Below, in pieces: positions 1-7,404 of a stretch of 21,916 nucleotides of DNA. The DNA lies in the NCBI GenBank assembly GCA_030605805.1, contig JAUWHQ010000130.1, positions 1 through 21,916 on the forward strand, read 5' to 3'. The translations under genes and the position numbers were made by a program. The notes beneath the pieces were generated by a model that saw nothing but the letters and a program-made list of their open reading frames with translations, did no database searches and was not told the DNA's origin. Within the stretch, counting starts at the first letter, position 1, and each line of letters starts with the position of its first letter. Source of the DNA: Methanosarcinales archaeon (GTDB lineage Archaea; Halobacteriota; Methanosarcinia; Methanosarcinales; Methanogasteraceae).

Positions 1-285
1 AAAGCAGTGCAGAGCGCGTGGAACGAACTGATCAAAAAACCCGGCAGCGAGATCGCTGTGCTGGTGGATGCTGATATATCGGGTCTGGAAGGAGACCGGC
101 GGATTGTGGATGCGATCAGGGCATTTCGGGAGGGGAGGGTGATCATCCATCCTGGCGGAGGCGGTAGGTACGGGAGCGTCGAACTACCAGACGATGACGC
201 CAGTGATGCGGAATCGGAGTGTTATGAAAGCAGAACAGAGGCGATGCCTGCTCAGCGATCGCTGTTTGATTACGTGGAGGGGTGA
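1..285 (+). CDS. C-terminal fragment of a probable endonuclease Q (PHP-family, TIGR00375-like)
   Basis: The frame is open from the first base of the window and stops at TGA 283-285, so only the last 94 residues are seen and the true start lies to the left. The segment REGRVIIHPGGGGRYG followed by an acidic, low-complexity stretch resembles the C-terminal end of the PHP-family proteins now known as endonuclease Q, which nick DNA 5' of deaminated bases. The catalytic PHP domain is outside the window and cannot be checked. The last ten residues, QRSLFDYVEG, read as a PIP-box-like PCNA-binding motif (Q-x-x-L-x-x-Y), which fits EndoQ working with PCNA in archaea. The assignment rests on remembered family sequence. 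An uncharacterised PHP phosphoesterase is the main alternative. Confidence 0.65.
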   Translation, partial: KAVQSAWNELIKKPGSEIAVLVDADISGLEGDRRIVDAIRAFREGRVIIHPGGGGRYGSVELPDDDASDAESECYESRTEAMPAQRSLFDYVEG

Positions 286-533
286 ATGATGCGTTCCGGA
301 ATTATTATGCCACCTCGCAAGTGCAATCTGGAATTCTGATATTTCTAAACCTTGTTTGGGAGATAATACTTTCCATACGTGATGATTTTATCTAAATATC
401 GTGGATTGGCAATATCACGAATCCGGATATCACAAACTGATGCGCCTGAGTAGCATACCACCGCGGCACCACTTCTGCGATCGCGGTTACGCCCTTCCTG
501 TGGCGCCGCCTTCGGGTCACGGTTGTGCTTATG

Positions 534-540
534 TTTAAAT
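534..540 (+). promoter_or_regulatory. TATA box for sepS, predicting a leaderless mRNA
   Basis: TTTAAAT is centred at about 537, which is 25-28 bases before the tandem ATGs at 562 and 565. This is the usual archaeal TATA-to-TSS distance, so transcription should begin at or next to the start codon. No Shine-Dalgarno sequence is present. The rest of 286-533 holds no gene I can support. Confidence 0.6.
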
Positions 541-564
541 GTGATCGACAGCGATTACAGCATG

Positions 565-2172
565 ATGAAGTTCGATCCGGATGCAATCAGAAAGTCAGCA
601 GCGCAGGACTTTGAGAAGACCTGGAACATGGGCAGGGAACTGATCCCGGCTCCTGCGATCAACGATAGCTACCCCCGCCTCAGACTCAATTATGGGAAGA
701 CGCACCCGATCTTTGAGACGGCGCAACGTCTGCGGGAGGCGTATCTCAGAATGGGGTTTGAGGAGACGATGAACCCGCTCATAGTAGAGGATCGGGAGGT
801 CTACCGCCAGTTTGGATCCGAAGCTCTCGCCGTTCTTGACCGGTGTTTCTATCTCGCGGGGCTGCCGCGTCCTGATATCGGGCTTTCTGATGAGCGCATC
901 GCAAAGATTGCGGATATCATCGGAAGGAACCTTTCTGATGACGAGGTTAAAACGGTCAAGGAGGTGCTCCACTCGTACAAGAAAGGCGAGATCGAGGGCG
1001 ATGACCTGATTCCGGTGCTCGCAGGAAGGCTCGATACGGTGGATTCGAGGGTCGCCGTGATGATCGACGAGGTATTTCCGGAGTTTCGGGAACTCATCCC
1101 GGAACCGACGAAGAAGACGCTTCGCAGCCACATGACATCGGGCTGGTTCATCACGCTCTCCGCGCTCAAAGAGTTGCGCGAGCCCCCGGTAAGCCTCTTC
1201 TCGATAGACCGCTGCTTCAGAAGGGAGCAATCAGAGGACGCATCGAGACTGATGACGTACCATTCAGCCTCGTGCGTCATGATGGGCGAAGATGTTACAG
1301 TCGATTACGGAAAAGCGGTATCAGAGGCTCTGCTGTCACAATTCGGATTTGAGGAGTTCAGATTCCAGCCGGACGAGAAGCGGAGCAAGTACTACGTCCC
1401 TGACACCCAGATCGAGGTCTATGCGTACCACCCTGCTTTACGCGACTCGGGCACGAAGTATGCGGACGGCTGGATCGAGATCGCAACCTTTGGCATGTAC
1501 TCGCCAATAGCTCTTGCTGCGTATGAGATCCCGTATCCTGTGATGAACCTCGGTCTCGGGGTGGAGCGGCTCGCAATGATCCTCTACGGCGCAGGTGACG
1601 TCCGGACGCTATCATACCCGCAGTTTGATAAGCTCACAATGACCGATCACGAACTCGCAAGAGCAGTCTCTCTCAGGCAGTCGCCAGAGACCGGCAGAGG
1701 ACTTGCAATCGTTCGCGCAATCGTGCGTGTCTGTGAGGAGCACGGGAGTGATCCGAGTCCGTGCGAGTATCTGGCGTGGGAAGGCGAGCTCTTCGGGCAT
1801 CAGATCAGGGTAATCGTCGTCGAACCAGAGGAGAATACGAAACTCTGCGGTCCTGCAGCGTTAAACGAGGTGATGATTCACGACGGGAGCCTCCTTGGGG
1901 TGCCACGCACCGGAAAATGGGATCACGTCTTCGAGGATGGTGTTCCTGCGGGTTTCAGGTTCATCGATGCGTTTGCGGCAGAGGCGGCGCGTGGGATCGA
2001 GGATGCGGTAAGATGCGGCAGGGGCTGCGAGATCAGGGTGAAGGGCGTTAAGGTGCCTTCAGAGATCAATATCGAGATAAAGCCTCATGCGAACCGGTGG
2101 ATCACGTCCGGCAACAAGAAGATCGATATCCGGGGACCGGTCTTCACAATGGTGCGGGCGGAGATTGTGTGA
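565..2172 (+). CDS. sepS: O-phosphoseryl-tRNA(Cys) synthetase (SepRS)
   Basis: This class II aminoacyl-tRNA synthetase loads O-phosphoserine onto tRNA-Cys; SepCysS then converts it to Cys-tRNA. The 535-residue length matches the family (about 540). Motif 2 is at 213-240 (SIDRCFRREQSEDASR) and motif 3 at 327-338 (MNLGLGVERLAM). The residues known to hold phosphoserine in the Methanococcus enzyme all appear at a constant +3 offset: H189 and T191 in SHMTSGW, S234 and S236 in YHSASC, and N328 in VMNLG. I chose the second of two tandem ATGs (562 or 565) because the protein then begins MKFDPD like its homologues. Upstream in-frame codons to 523 lie before the predicted transcription start. SepCysS is not in the window. 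SepRS is confined largely to methanogens, Archaeoglobus and relatives, so it helps place the organism. Confidence 0.97.
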   Translation: MKFDPDAIRKSAAQDFEKTWNMGRELIPAPAINDSYPRLRLNYGKTHPIFETAQRLREAYLRMGFEETMNPLIVEDREVYRQFGSEALAVLDRCFYLAGLPRPDIGLSDERIAKIADIIGRNLSDDEVKTVKEVLHSYKKGEIEGDDLIPVLAGRLDTVDSRVAVMIDEVFPEFRELIPEPTKKTLRSHMTSGWFITLSALKELREPPVSLFSIDRCFRREQSEDASRLMTYHSASCVMMGEDVTVDYGKAVSEALLSQFGFEEFRFQPDEKRSKYYVPDTQIEVYAYHPALRDSGTKYADGWIEIATFGMYSPIALAAYEIPYPVMNLGLGVERLAMILYGAGDVRTLSYPQFDKLTMTDHELARAVSLRQSPETGRGLAIVRAIVRVCEEHGSDPSPCEYLAWEGELFGHQIRVIVVEPEENTKLCGPAALNEVMIHDGSLLGVPRTGKWDHVFEDGVPAGFRFIDAFAAEAARGIEDAVRCGRGCEIRVKGVKVPSEINIEIKPHANRWITSGNKKIDIRGPVFTMVRAEIV

Positions 2173-2335
2173 GTGGCAGTGTTTCGTAGGTGTTGCAGTT
2201 AAGCAATCCACTCTTCCATCAACCGTTCCTGTTTGATATTCGGAACCACCCCACATCGATTCGAGCGCTCTCGATGGATCTTTGCGGAATGTTGACACCA
2301 TATCCGAAATGCGCAAGCATTGGCGCCTGCCAAAG

Positions 2336-2342
2336 AATATAT
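2336..2342 (+). promoter_or_regulatory. TATA box for moaB
   Basis: AATATAT is centred near 2339, 29 bases before the ATG at 2368. This predicts a leaderless or nearly leaderless transcript and argues against the longer in-frame start at 2320, which lies upstream of the box. The spacer 2173-2335 shows no gene. Confidence 0.5.
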
Positions 2343-2367
2343 CGGTTGGTTGCAGATAGTGCATCTC

Positions 2368-2901
2368 ATGAGCACAGCTGATGAGCACAGAAAACACGCA
2401 CGGCACGGATATACAATCGAGGTCGCAACGATCAGTTCCTCGCGATACCAGAAGCACGGGAACGCACGCTCCCCTGAGGATACGGATGACAGATCCGGAG
2501 CAATCATCATCGATGCGCTCCGGAGGGACGGGCACACCGCGGGGTACACGCTGCTTCCTGACGATCTCGACATGATTCAGCACTGGTTCGCAAAAGCCAT
2601 GGATTCTGGTGCCGATGCCATCATCACAACCGGTGGAACCGGACTTGCACCGGGGGACGTCACGATCGAGGCGATCAGACCCCTTCTCGGCAAGGAAATG
2701 CCCGGATTCGGCGAGATATTTCGTGCGAAGAGCATGGATGAGATCGGCTACGCTGCGATGCTGACAAGAGCGATCGCAGGTGTCGTTCGTGGGCGGGCGG
2801 TCTTCTGCATGCCCGGGTCGCCGAATGCGGTGAAACTCGGTCTTGAGGTGATTGCAGCAGAGATCGGGCATATGATCGAGCATGCGAGGGGTAGGGTGTA
2901 A
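2368..2901 (+). CDS. moaB: MoaB/MogA-family molybdopterin (tungstopterin) adenylyltransferase
   Basis: MoaB/MogA proteins adenylylate molybdopterin, the step before Mo or W insertion; methanogens need this cofactor for formylmethanofuran dehydrogenase and formate dehydrogenase. The protein is 177 residues, the family norm. The nucleotide/pterin-binding motif TTGGTGLAPGDVT is at 87-99 and MPGSPNAVKLGLE at 148-160, with DRSG at 41-44 in the first helix region. The MSTADEH start is set by the TATA box at 2336. No other molybdopterin genes are adjacent, so it appears to be a single-gene unit, convergent with cobT 39 bases downstream. The substrate metal cannot be told from sequence. Confidence 0.9.
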   Translation: MSTADEHRKHARHGYTIEVATISSSRYQKHGNARSPEDTDDRSGAIIIDALRRDGHTAGYTLLPDDLDMIQHWFAKAMDSGADAIITTGGTGLAPGDVTIEAIRPLLGKEMPGFGEIFRAKSMDEIGYAAMLTRAIAGVVRGRAVFCMPGSPNAVKLGLEVIAAEIGHMIEHARGRV

Positions 2902-2940
2902 GTTTTCCCAAAAATATCGAAATATCCCCAGGTATCCCCG

Positions 2941-4119
2941 CTAAACACGCCAAACTTGCACCCCATCATCCCTCATCAACTCCTCATACACCGCCTCAAC
3001 CGTGCCAAGCATCGTCTTCTGATCGATGCCGGACATGCCCGCTGCATACATCGCACCGCCCGCGCCAACACCCTCCTTGACCTCGCCTGCCTCGTATTTG
3101 CGCAAGCCCGGGAGGCGTGAATCCGCAAATCCCGGATCCACAACATGAATGCGGCAGCCAAGATCTCGGATCACCGCCTTAAAATCGATCGATCGATCCT
3201 GATACACATACTTCGTGGTTGCAATTGAGATTCTGTCCATATCCATGCCCAGATGCTTCATTATCGCAAAGACAGCGACCATCTGGGTGCCGCCCGCAAG
3301 AATGATGTCGCAATCATGAGAGCATGTATCAGGTCCCATATCTGAGCCGGCATCGGCGCTGGCAACAACATTCACCAAGCCTGCCACCATACCGCCAACC
3401 ATACCCGCGACCGCCGGCATCATCGGATCGCCGACAGATGCTATGGCACGCATAGGATCGTCGCGCGCCTCGCTCACGGTGATACCTGATGCGTTGATAC
3501 CCAGTCTCACAACATCACGCTTGATTTCGAGCGGATTTTCCGAAAAACTGCTGCTGACTCCGTAATCGTATCCAAGCGCGGTCAACACGCCGAGAGCGGT
3601 GGTTGTGCCGCCGGGAATGCTCTCGCCTATGATGATCGAATCTGACAGCTTTCCAAACTGCGAGCCGATCTGGCAAGCGCTCGCATAGATCACGTCCGGG
3701 CGTGACACGGCATCACCCTGCCTGATATCGCGCCCGGGATCGGCACAAAGGTCGATTGCAGGGACATCAGGCACGATCCGCAGTCCGGCATTGATGAAGA
3801 AATAGGGCATGCCTGTCAGTTGCAGCGCAGCACGGGTCATGACCGCGGGCGTTGGGGCACCTCCCTTCTTCATCGGCATCTCTGGCGTGCTGCGGGGGCT
3901 GCCATATACCACGATCTCGGCATCGGCGGCTGGCGTGTAGTCATTGAGTTCGGTGGTTGCGCCAGCCGCCGAGATGTTTGGAATCCGGCATGTATCGGTA
4001 TTTGACAACACACACAGAAAAAGGGGACCTGCCAGATGGTCTTTCGCAGTTTTGGCTGACATAATCCATTTACTGTGTGGCATTGGAATCGTTCCGTTTG
4101 TTATCCGGTTGTTTCGCAT
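2941..4119 (-). CDS. cobT: Nicotinate-nucleotide:base phosphoribosyltransferase, archaeal CobT (TIGR00303-like)
   Basis: CobT transfers ribose phosphate from NaMN to the lower-ligand base of a cobamide, giving the alpha-nucleotide. The body matches the archaeal family: PLFLCVLSNTDT then ISAAGAT near the N-terminus, GESIPGGTTTALGVL in the middle, the Gly/Met-rich MVGGMVAGLVNVV, and EGVGAGGA at about 349-356, the region holding the catalytic Glu in bacterial CobT. The open frame extends to 4188, but GGAGGTG sits 6 bases before the ATG at 4119 and decides the start, giving 392 residues. Family members usually begin near PLFLCVLSN, so about 30 N-terminal residues are extra; ATG 4062 is the alternative. 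It lies 126 bases downstream of the marker 14 gene on the same strand. Confidence 0.9.
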   Translation of the reverse strand: MRNNRITNGTIPMPHSKWIMSAKTAKDHLAGPLFLCVLSNTDTCRIPNISAAGATTELNDYTPAADAEIVVYGSPRSTPEMPMKKGGAPTPAVMTRAALQLTGMPYFFINAGLRIVPDVPAIDLCADPGRDIRQGDAVSRPDVIYASACQIGSQFGKLSDSIIIGESIPGGTTTALGVLTALGYDYGVSSSFSENPLEIKRDVVRLGINASGITVSEARDDPMRAIASVGDPMMPAVAGMVGGMVAGLVNVVASADAGSDMGPDTCSHDCDIILAGGTQMVAVFAIMKHLGMDMDRISIATTKYVYQDRSIDFKAVIRDLGCRIHVVDPGFADSRLPGLRKYEAGEVKEGVGAGGAMYAAGMSGIDQKTMLGTVEAVYEELMRDDGVQVWRV

Positions 4120-4245
4120 CTGCCGCACCTCCGGGCAGGAACAGGGAATAGTCTTCGGTTGATTCAACAAATATCTAACGGACGCCACCTGTGGTTATTC
4201 AGGTTGTTTATGCGGCAGTTGCCGGACTGCACCACAACCACACCG

Positions 4246-5721
4246 TCATCCCGAATTCTGAAGCGCGATCCGTCCCGCAAGCACGCAACCGCCGCCGCGG
4301 TTTCCGCCGATCGGGTTCTTTGGCACCCCGAGCGAATTCATGCACCGCGCCATCACAGCAGCACCTCTTGCAAGACCGTCGTCCACGAAGACGACCTGAC
4401 TCTCGGGATCCTCGAAGAACTCCATCTTAATGATCCGATCGAGTATCAGGGCGGGCTTGTTTCCGGTGATTCCTGCTCTCCCCGTGATTCCGATGGCAGT
4501 CTCCTTCGTGACGAGTCCGGCGTCGATCGCTGTCTGCACCAGCCGTTCTACAGAGATCGCAGCGATTGGATCCATCACGGCTGCAATCATCTTGATCCCG
4601 CCGCTCTCATATATCTGCTTCCCGATCTCTGCAAGTGCTGGCAGGTCGCTCCCGTCCCGCCCCACATCACACCCGATCAGGACGACACCGATCGTCTTTG
4701 CTGCTTCTGCGTTCACAGGGACGCTGCCGTACCGTTCCCTGCCCTCCGGGACGACCTCGATCGAGATATGCTCATGAATCTCTTCCGCGTACTTTTCTGC
4801 CGCTCTGGCTTTCTTGCCGCTTGCCGAGGTCTTCCCCTTGAAGATGTCAAGAGCAGTCCCGGTCTCAGGGTCCACCAGTCCGGTTCCCTGCACGATCGCG
4901 TCCGGTATTGCGCCGGCAAGCCCGCAGAAGTTCCCGATCGTCTTTGCATACGGGGTATCGCTGTTCGTGATCCTGCCATCGAGCGTTGTTCCGAAGTCAA
5001 GCGAGAGGCACGGGTTTCTGAAGTCGACGCCAGCCCATTTCGCGCCCTCCTTGATGCCTGCCGTCGCAAGCTCGCCCTCCATCTCGTTTGCGACGATCTC
5101 GACACCGGTTGAACCGGTTGGCGGCAGCACGCCTGCGACAGCGCCAAGGAATGCGACCTTCTCGATCAAGCTGTGTTTTTTGAACTGTTCGGGAATCGTG
5201 TCAATCGACATCGCCGGGGTCATGTGCTTTGGCGACACTCCCGCTTTCAGGCAGCCATCAGCAAGCGCAAGGACGAAGCTTCCGACCTCCTCTGGCGATG
5301 CGAAACCAGCAACAACGCCTGTTGACCGCACCACGAAATGAAGGTTCGTATTGATATCGAGGTTCGCCTCATTGAGGCAATCCGTGATCGTCCCGGAAAC
5401 CAGTTCTGATACCGACTCGCGGGTGAACAGCACTCCGGTAAGCGTCTTTCCAAAGACCTCCTCGCCCTCTTTTGGGGGGCGCACGTCCCGCGTCATCCGC
5501 ACGGTCTTGTTTACGTGCTGCGCCATGCCGGTGCTCATGTTGGTTGCTGTTAATATGCACTTGGTCGTGGTATTTCCGACCTCGACCGATGCTGCGATGT
5601 AATAATCCTCGATCTCTTTCTTGTAAATCGACATCGGATCCGGTTTGATGCGCACCACGTCTATCGGATCACTCTTCGCGATCCTTGGTTTTGGTCCGAA
5701 TATCTTATCAAAAAATCCCAT
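4246..5721 (-). CDS. Methanogenesis marker protein 14 (TIGR03285-like), ASKHA-like
   Basis: This 491-residue protein matches methanogenesis marker 14, a family of unknown function tied to methanogen genomes. Two phosphate-loop-like motifs of the ASKHA (actin/hexokinase/Hsp70) type are visible: SVEVGNTTTK at 45-54 and SLDFGTTLDGR at 240-250. The C-terminus contains VFVDDGLARGAAVMAR and a Gly-rich IGGNRGGG. The fold suggests an ATP-driven activase-like role, which is inference only. I chose ATG 5721 over GTG 5727 because AGGGG at 5731-5735 is 9 bases from the ATG but only 3 from the GTG. It follows the DHH gene by 21 bases, so the two are probably one operon, with cobT next. No signal peptide or membrane segment is seen. 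Confidence 0.9.
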   Translation of the reverse strand: MGFFDKIFGPKPRIAKSDPIDVVRIKPDPMSIYKKEIEDYYIAASVEVGNTTTKCILTATNMSTGMAQHVNKTVRMTRDVRPPKEGEEVFGKTLTGVLFTRESVSELVSGTITDCLNEANLDINTNLHFVVRSTGVVAGFASPEEVGSFVLALADGCLKAGVSPKHMTPAMSIDTIPEQFKKHSLIEKVAFLGAVAGVLPPTGSTGVEIVANEMEGELATAGIKEGAKWAGVDFRNPCLSLDFGTTLDGRITNSDTPYAKTIGNFCGLAGAIPDAIVQGTGLVDPETGTALDIFKGKTSASGKKARAAEKYAEEIHEHISIEVVPEGRERYGSVPVNAEAAKTIGVVLIGCDVGRDGSDLPALAEIGKQIYESGGIKMIAAVMDPIAAISVERLVQTAIDAGLVTKETAIGITGRAGITGNKPALILDRIIKMEFFEDPESQVVFVDDGLARGAAVMARCMNSLGVPKNPIGGNRGGGCVLAGRIALQNSG

Positions 5722-5742
5722 ATTCACGCGCCCCTGAATGGG

Positions 5743-6774
5743 TTATGATAGTGGTTCTCGCGTTCTGCCGTCCCGAACCGGACGGTCCCTGATCGTTCCC
5801 TTTAGAATCCTTGTAGACTCCTCCATGCACCTTGCAAGCACCGCCTCTGCATCGCCCGGCACCTCCATCCCGGCGGCGCCAGCGTGCCCGCCTCCAGAGC
5901 CGTGGTGCTCGACACCGATATCACGCAGCAGCACCCCGAGATTGACGCCGCACCTGACCGCGTCCCGGTTCGCACGCCCGCTCACCTTCAGGACGTCGTC
6001 CTGCACCGTCCCCACGAATGAGACGTCAGCACCGATGCCGGTTAGCGATGCAGCAGCAGACGCACCGAACGACTCTGCCTCTGATGCGACAACGACCCAG
6101 TCGTCAACTGTCCTGATCTCTGCCCTGTTTGCAGCCTCAAGAACCGCAGTCCGCATCGAGAGCTCCTGCGGCGTGCCCGCGAGCAGGTCCATCGCCTCGC
6201 TGTAGCTGACCCCGCTCTGCTCGATTAAGTATGCGATTGCCTGAAACGAGCCTGACGAGGCATGCTTGAAGTGCCCGGTGTCGGTAACAATCCCGATCAT
6301 GAGGGCTATGGCGGTACGTTCCATGATCGGGGCGTTCATGCACCTCAGGATATCGACAATGATCTCCGCGTTCGAATCGGTGTTCCTGTGCAGGTAGAAC
6401 GATGCGCCATCAAGCAGCTGCGAGACCGAGTGGTGGTCGATCACGCCGTAGTCACCCAAGGCTATGTTGTTCAGCTGCGATCTGGTTGATGTGTCCACAA
6501 CCATCGTGAAATCGTAGTCGGCGGGGTTTGGTGTATACACGACCCCGATATCGAGCTCCTCGACCAGTATGGCAGCCACCCTGCTGCAATGGTCAACGAC
6601 GCCAACCGTGCCGCCGAAAGCCTCTGCGAGCGCAAATGTGCTTGATACCGCATCAGGGTCTGCGTTGCGGTGACCGAGAAAGAGGACGTTCTGGTAGTCG
6701 AGCAGGCGGTCGTAGAGCGCCAGTTCGTCAACGCTTGCGGCATCGTTCGTGGTGTTGTTCGTAGTACTGTTCAT
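5743..6774 (-). CDS. DHH/DHHA1-family phosphoesterase
   Basis: DHH phosphoesterases hydrolyse small nucleotides or short oligonucleotides (c-di-AMP, pApA, nanoRNA) with Mn. The 343-residue protein has every core motif: GHRNADPDAVSS (H35, D39, D41), VVDTSTR (D94), VIDHHS (D113-H114-H115), VTDTGHF (D165), and the DHHA1 substrate motif GSGGGHAGAAG at 292-302. There are no N-terminal CBS or TrkA domains and no membrane segment, so it is a stand-alone cytoplasmic enzyme. The first 15 residues are Asn/Thr-rich and probably disordered. It is first of the clear genes in the marker 14 operon. A weak TTTTGAA box 25-31 bases before the ATG could give a leaderless message. The exact substrate cannot be read from sequence; RecJ-like or NrnA-like activity are both possible. 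Confidence 0.92.
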   Translation of the reverse strand: MNSTTNNTTNDAASVDELALYDRLLDYQNVLFLGHRNADPDAVSSTFALAEAFGGTVGVVDHCSRVAAILVEELDIGVVYTPNPADYDFTMVVDTSTRSQLNNIALGDYGVIDHHSVSQLLDGASFYLHRNTDSNAEIIVDILRCMNAPIMERTAIALMIGIVTDTGHFKHASSGSFQAIAYLIEQSGVSYSEAMDLLAGTPQELSMRTAVLEAANRAEIRTVDDWVVVASEAESFGASAAASLTGIGADVSFVGTVQDDVLKVSGRANRDAVRCGVNLGVLLRDIGVEHHGSGGGHAGAAGMEVPGDAEAVLARCMEESTRILKGTIRDRPVRDGRTREPLS

Positions 6775-6781
6775 GATTATA

Positions 6782-7117
6782 TCAGATGCGGTCAGGGTTC
6801 AAAAGAGTATGCGACGTGTCATCTCGCATCTGTTCGGAGCCAGAAGAAGATATGCGACACATAAATGGCACGAAATGATTGAACTGGAGCGGAAAGTCAC
6901 AACAACGGCTCAGTTTTACTTTTCCCCGAGCGCCATGAAGAGAGATTGGGTTGTTTGCAACTTTATATGAGAACGATGTGTTTTTATTTTCAAATTCTCT
7001 GAGTTTTTTCAAGATTGTTTTGAGATTGTTTATTGATACATTCTTTAATCCAGCCCTGGTGAACAAAACAACGAGATCGCCCGGCGTGCTTCCATTAAAA
7101 AAACGGTAATCGATCAT
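6782..7117 (-). CDS. Small ORF of unknown function upstream of the DHH gene (doubtful)
   Basis: This 111-codon frame ends 7 bases before the DHH start on the same strand. It has a plausible TATA box (CATTTAAG, read on this strand, at 7149-7156) about 35 bases before its ATG, so it could head the operon. The first 47 residues look protein-like, with a probable amphipathic helix NLKTILKKLREFENKN. The rest is rich in Ser, Cys and Phe and less convincing, and the region is clearly more AT-rich than neighbouring genes. I recognise no family. It may be a real small protein, a decayed gene, or chance. A second TATA-like sequence at 6962-6970 could instead drive the DHH gene from inside it. Confidence 0.25.
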   Translation of the reverse strand: MIDYRFFNGSTPGDLVVLFTRAGLKNVSINNLKTILKKLREFENKNTSFSYKVANNPISLHGARGKVKLSRCCDFPLQFNHFVPFMCRISSSGSEQMRDDTSHTLLNPDRI

Positions 7118-7148
7118 TTCTCGCCATCATCAGTGTTTTTTGTCTTAA

Positions 7149-7404
7149 CTTAAATGTTTATGTTCTGCCAGACTTTCGCACCATGGTGTAGTATCAAACA
7201 ACAGATTGGTGCGAGACGGACGCAAGATCTCGGTACTACATGGCAGTATAACCCCTGAGGTACCACATTGCCGATAAGACGTGCACGGAAGGTTTGCAGA
7301 ATGTACTTGAGTGCGGTTACTTTCGGAGCAAAGCCACGAGATCGATAAGGTTTATGATTAACTACAAGAATAATCAGCACTCTCGCAATTAACATCCTGT
7401 AATC
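7149..7404 (+). promoter_or_regulatory. Promoter and possible structured leader of infB
   Basis: CTTAAATG at 7149-7156 is a TATA candidate on both strands. On the plus strand it predicts a start near 7177. A hairpin with a 7-bp perfect stem (TCGCACC 7176-7182, GGTGCGA 7208-7214, 25-base loop) begins there. Downstream, two copies of a 15-base element (7232-7246 and 7259-7273) agree at 12 of 15 positions. If this is the infB promoter, the leader is about 228 bases, long for an archaeon. A weaker box near 7368-7374 could give a short leader instead. No tRNA or other known RNA is recognised. Confidence 0.35.

Noticed and set aside
286..339. 17-codon ORF directly after the EndoQ-like gene
   Set aside because: It has no ribosome binding site of its own beyond chance, no conserved feature, and is too short to support.
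379..441. Possible C/D box guide RNA (GTGATGA ... CTGA) upstream of sepS
   Set aside because: The outer boxes are about 60 bases apart as expected, but no internal D' and C' pair and no terminal stem could be found.
2059..2883. 274-codon open frame on the minus strand
   Set aside because: It lies antisense to the end of sepS and all of moaB, has Cys/His/Arg-rich composition and no recognisable motif, while the plus-strand genes carry clear family signatures.
3183..3198. Short ATCG tandem run, possible site or microsatellite
   Set aside because: It lies inside cobT and is explained by the codons for Asp-Arg-Ser-Ile-Asp; GATC-rich codon use is seen throughout the window.
4075..5112. 345-codon open frame on the plus strand
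   Set aside because: It is antisense to marker 14 and the start of cobT; its Cys/Arg/His-rich translation is typical of a shadow of a well-biased gene.
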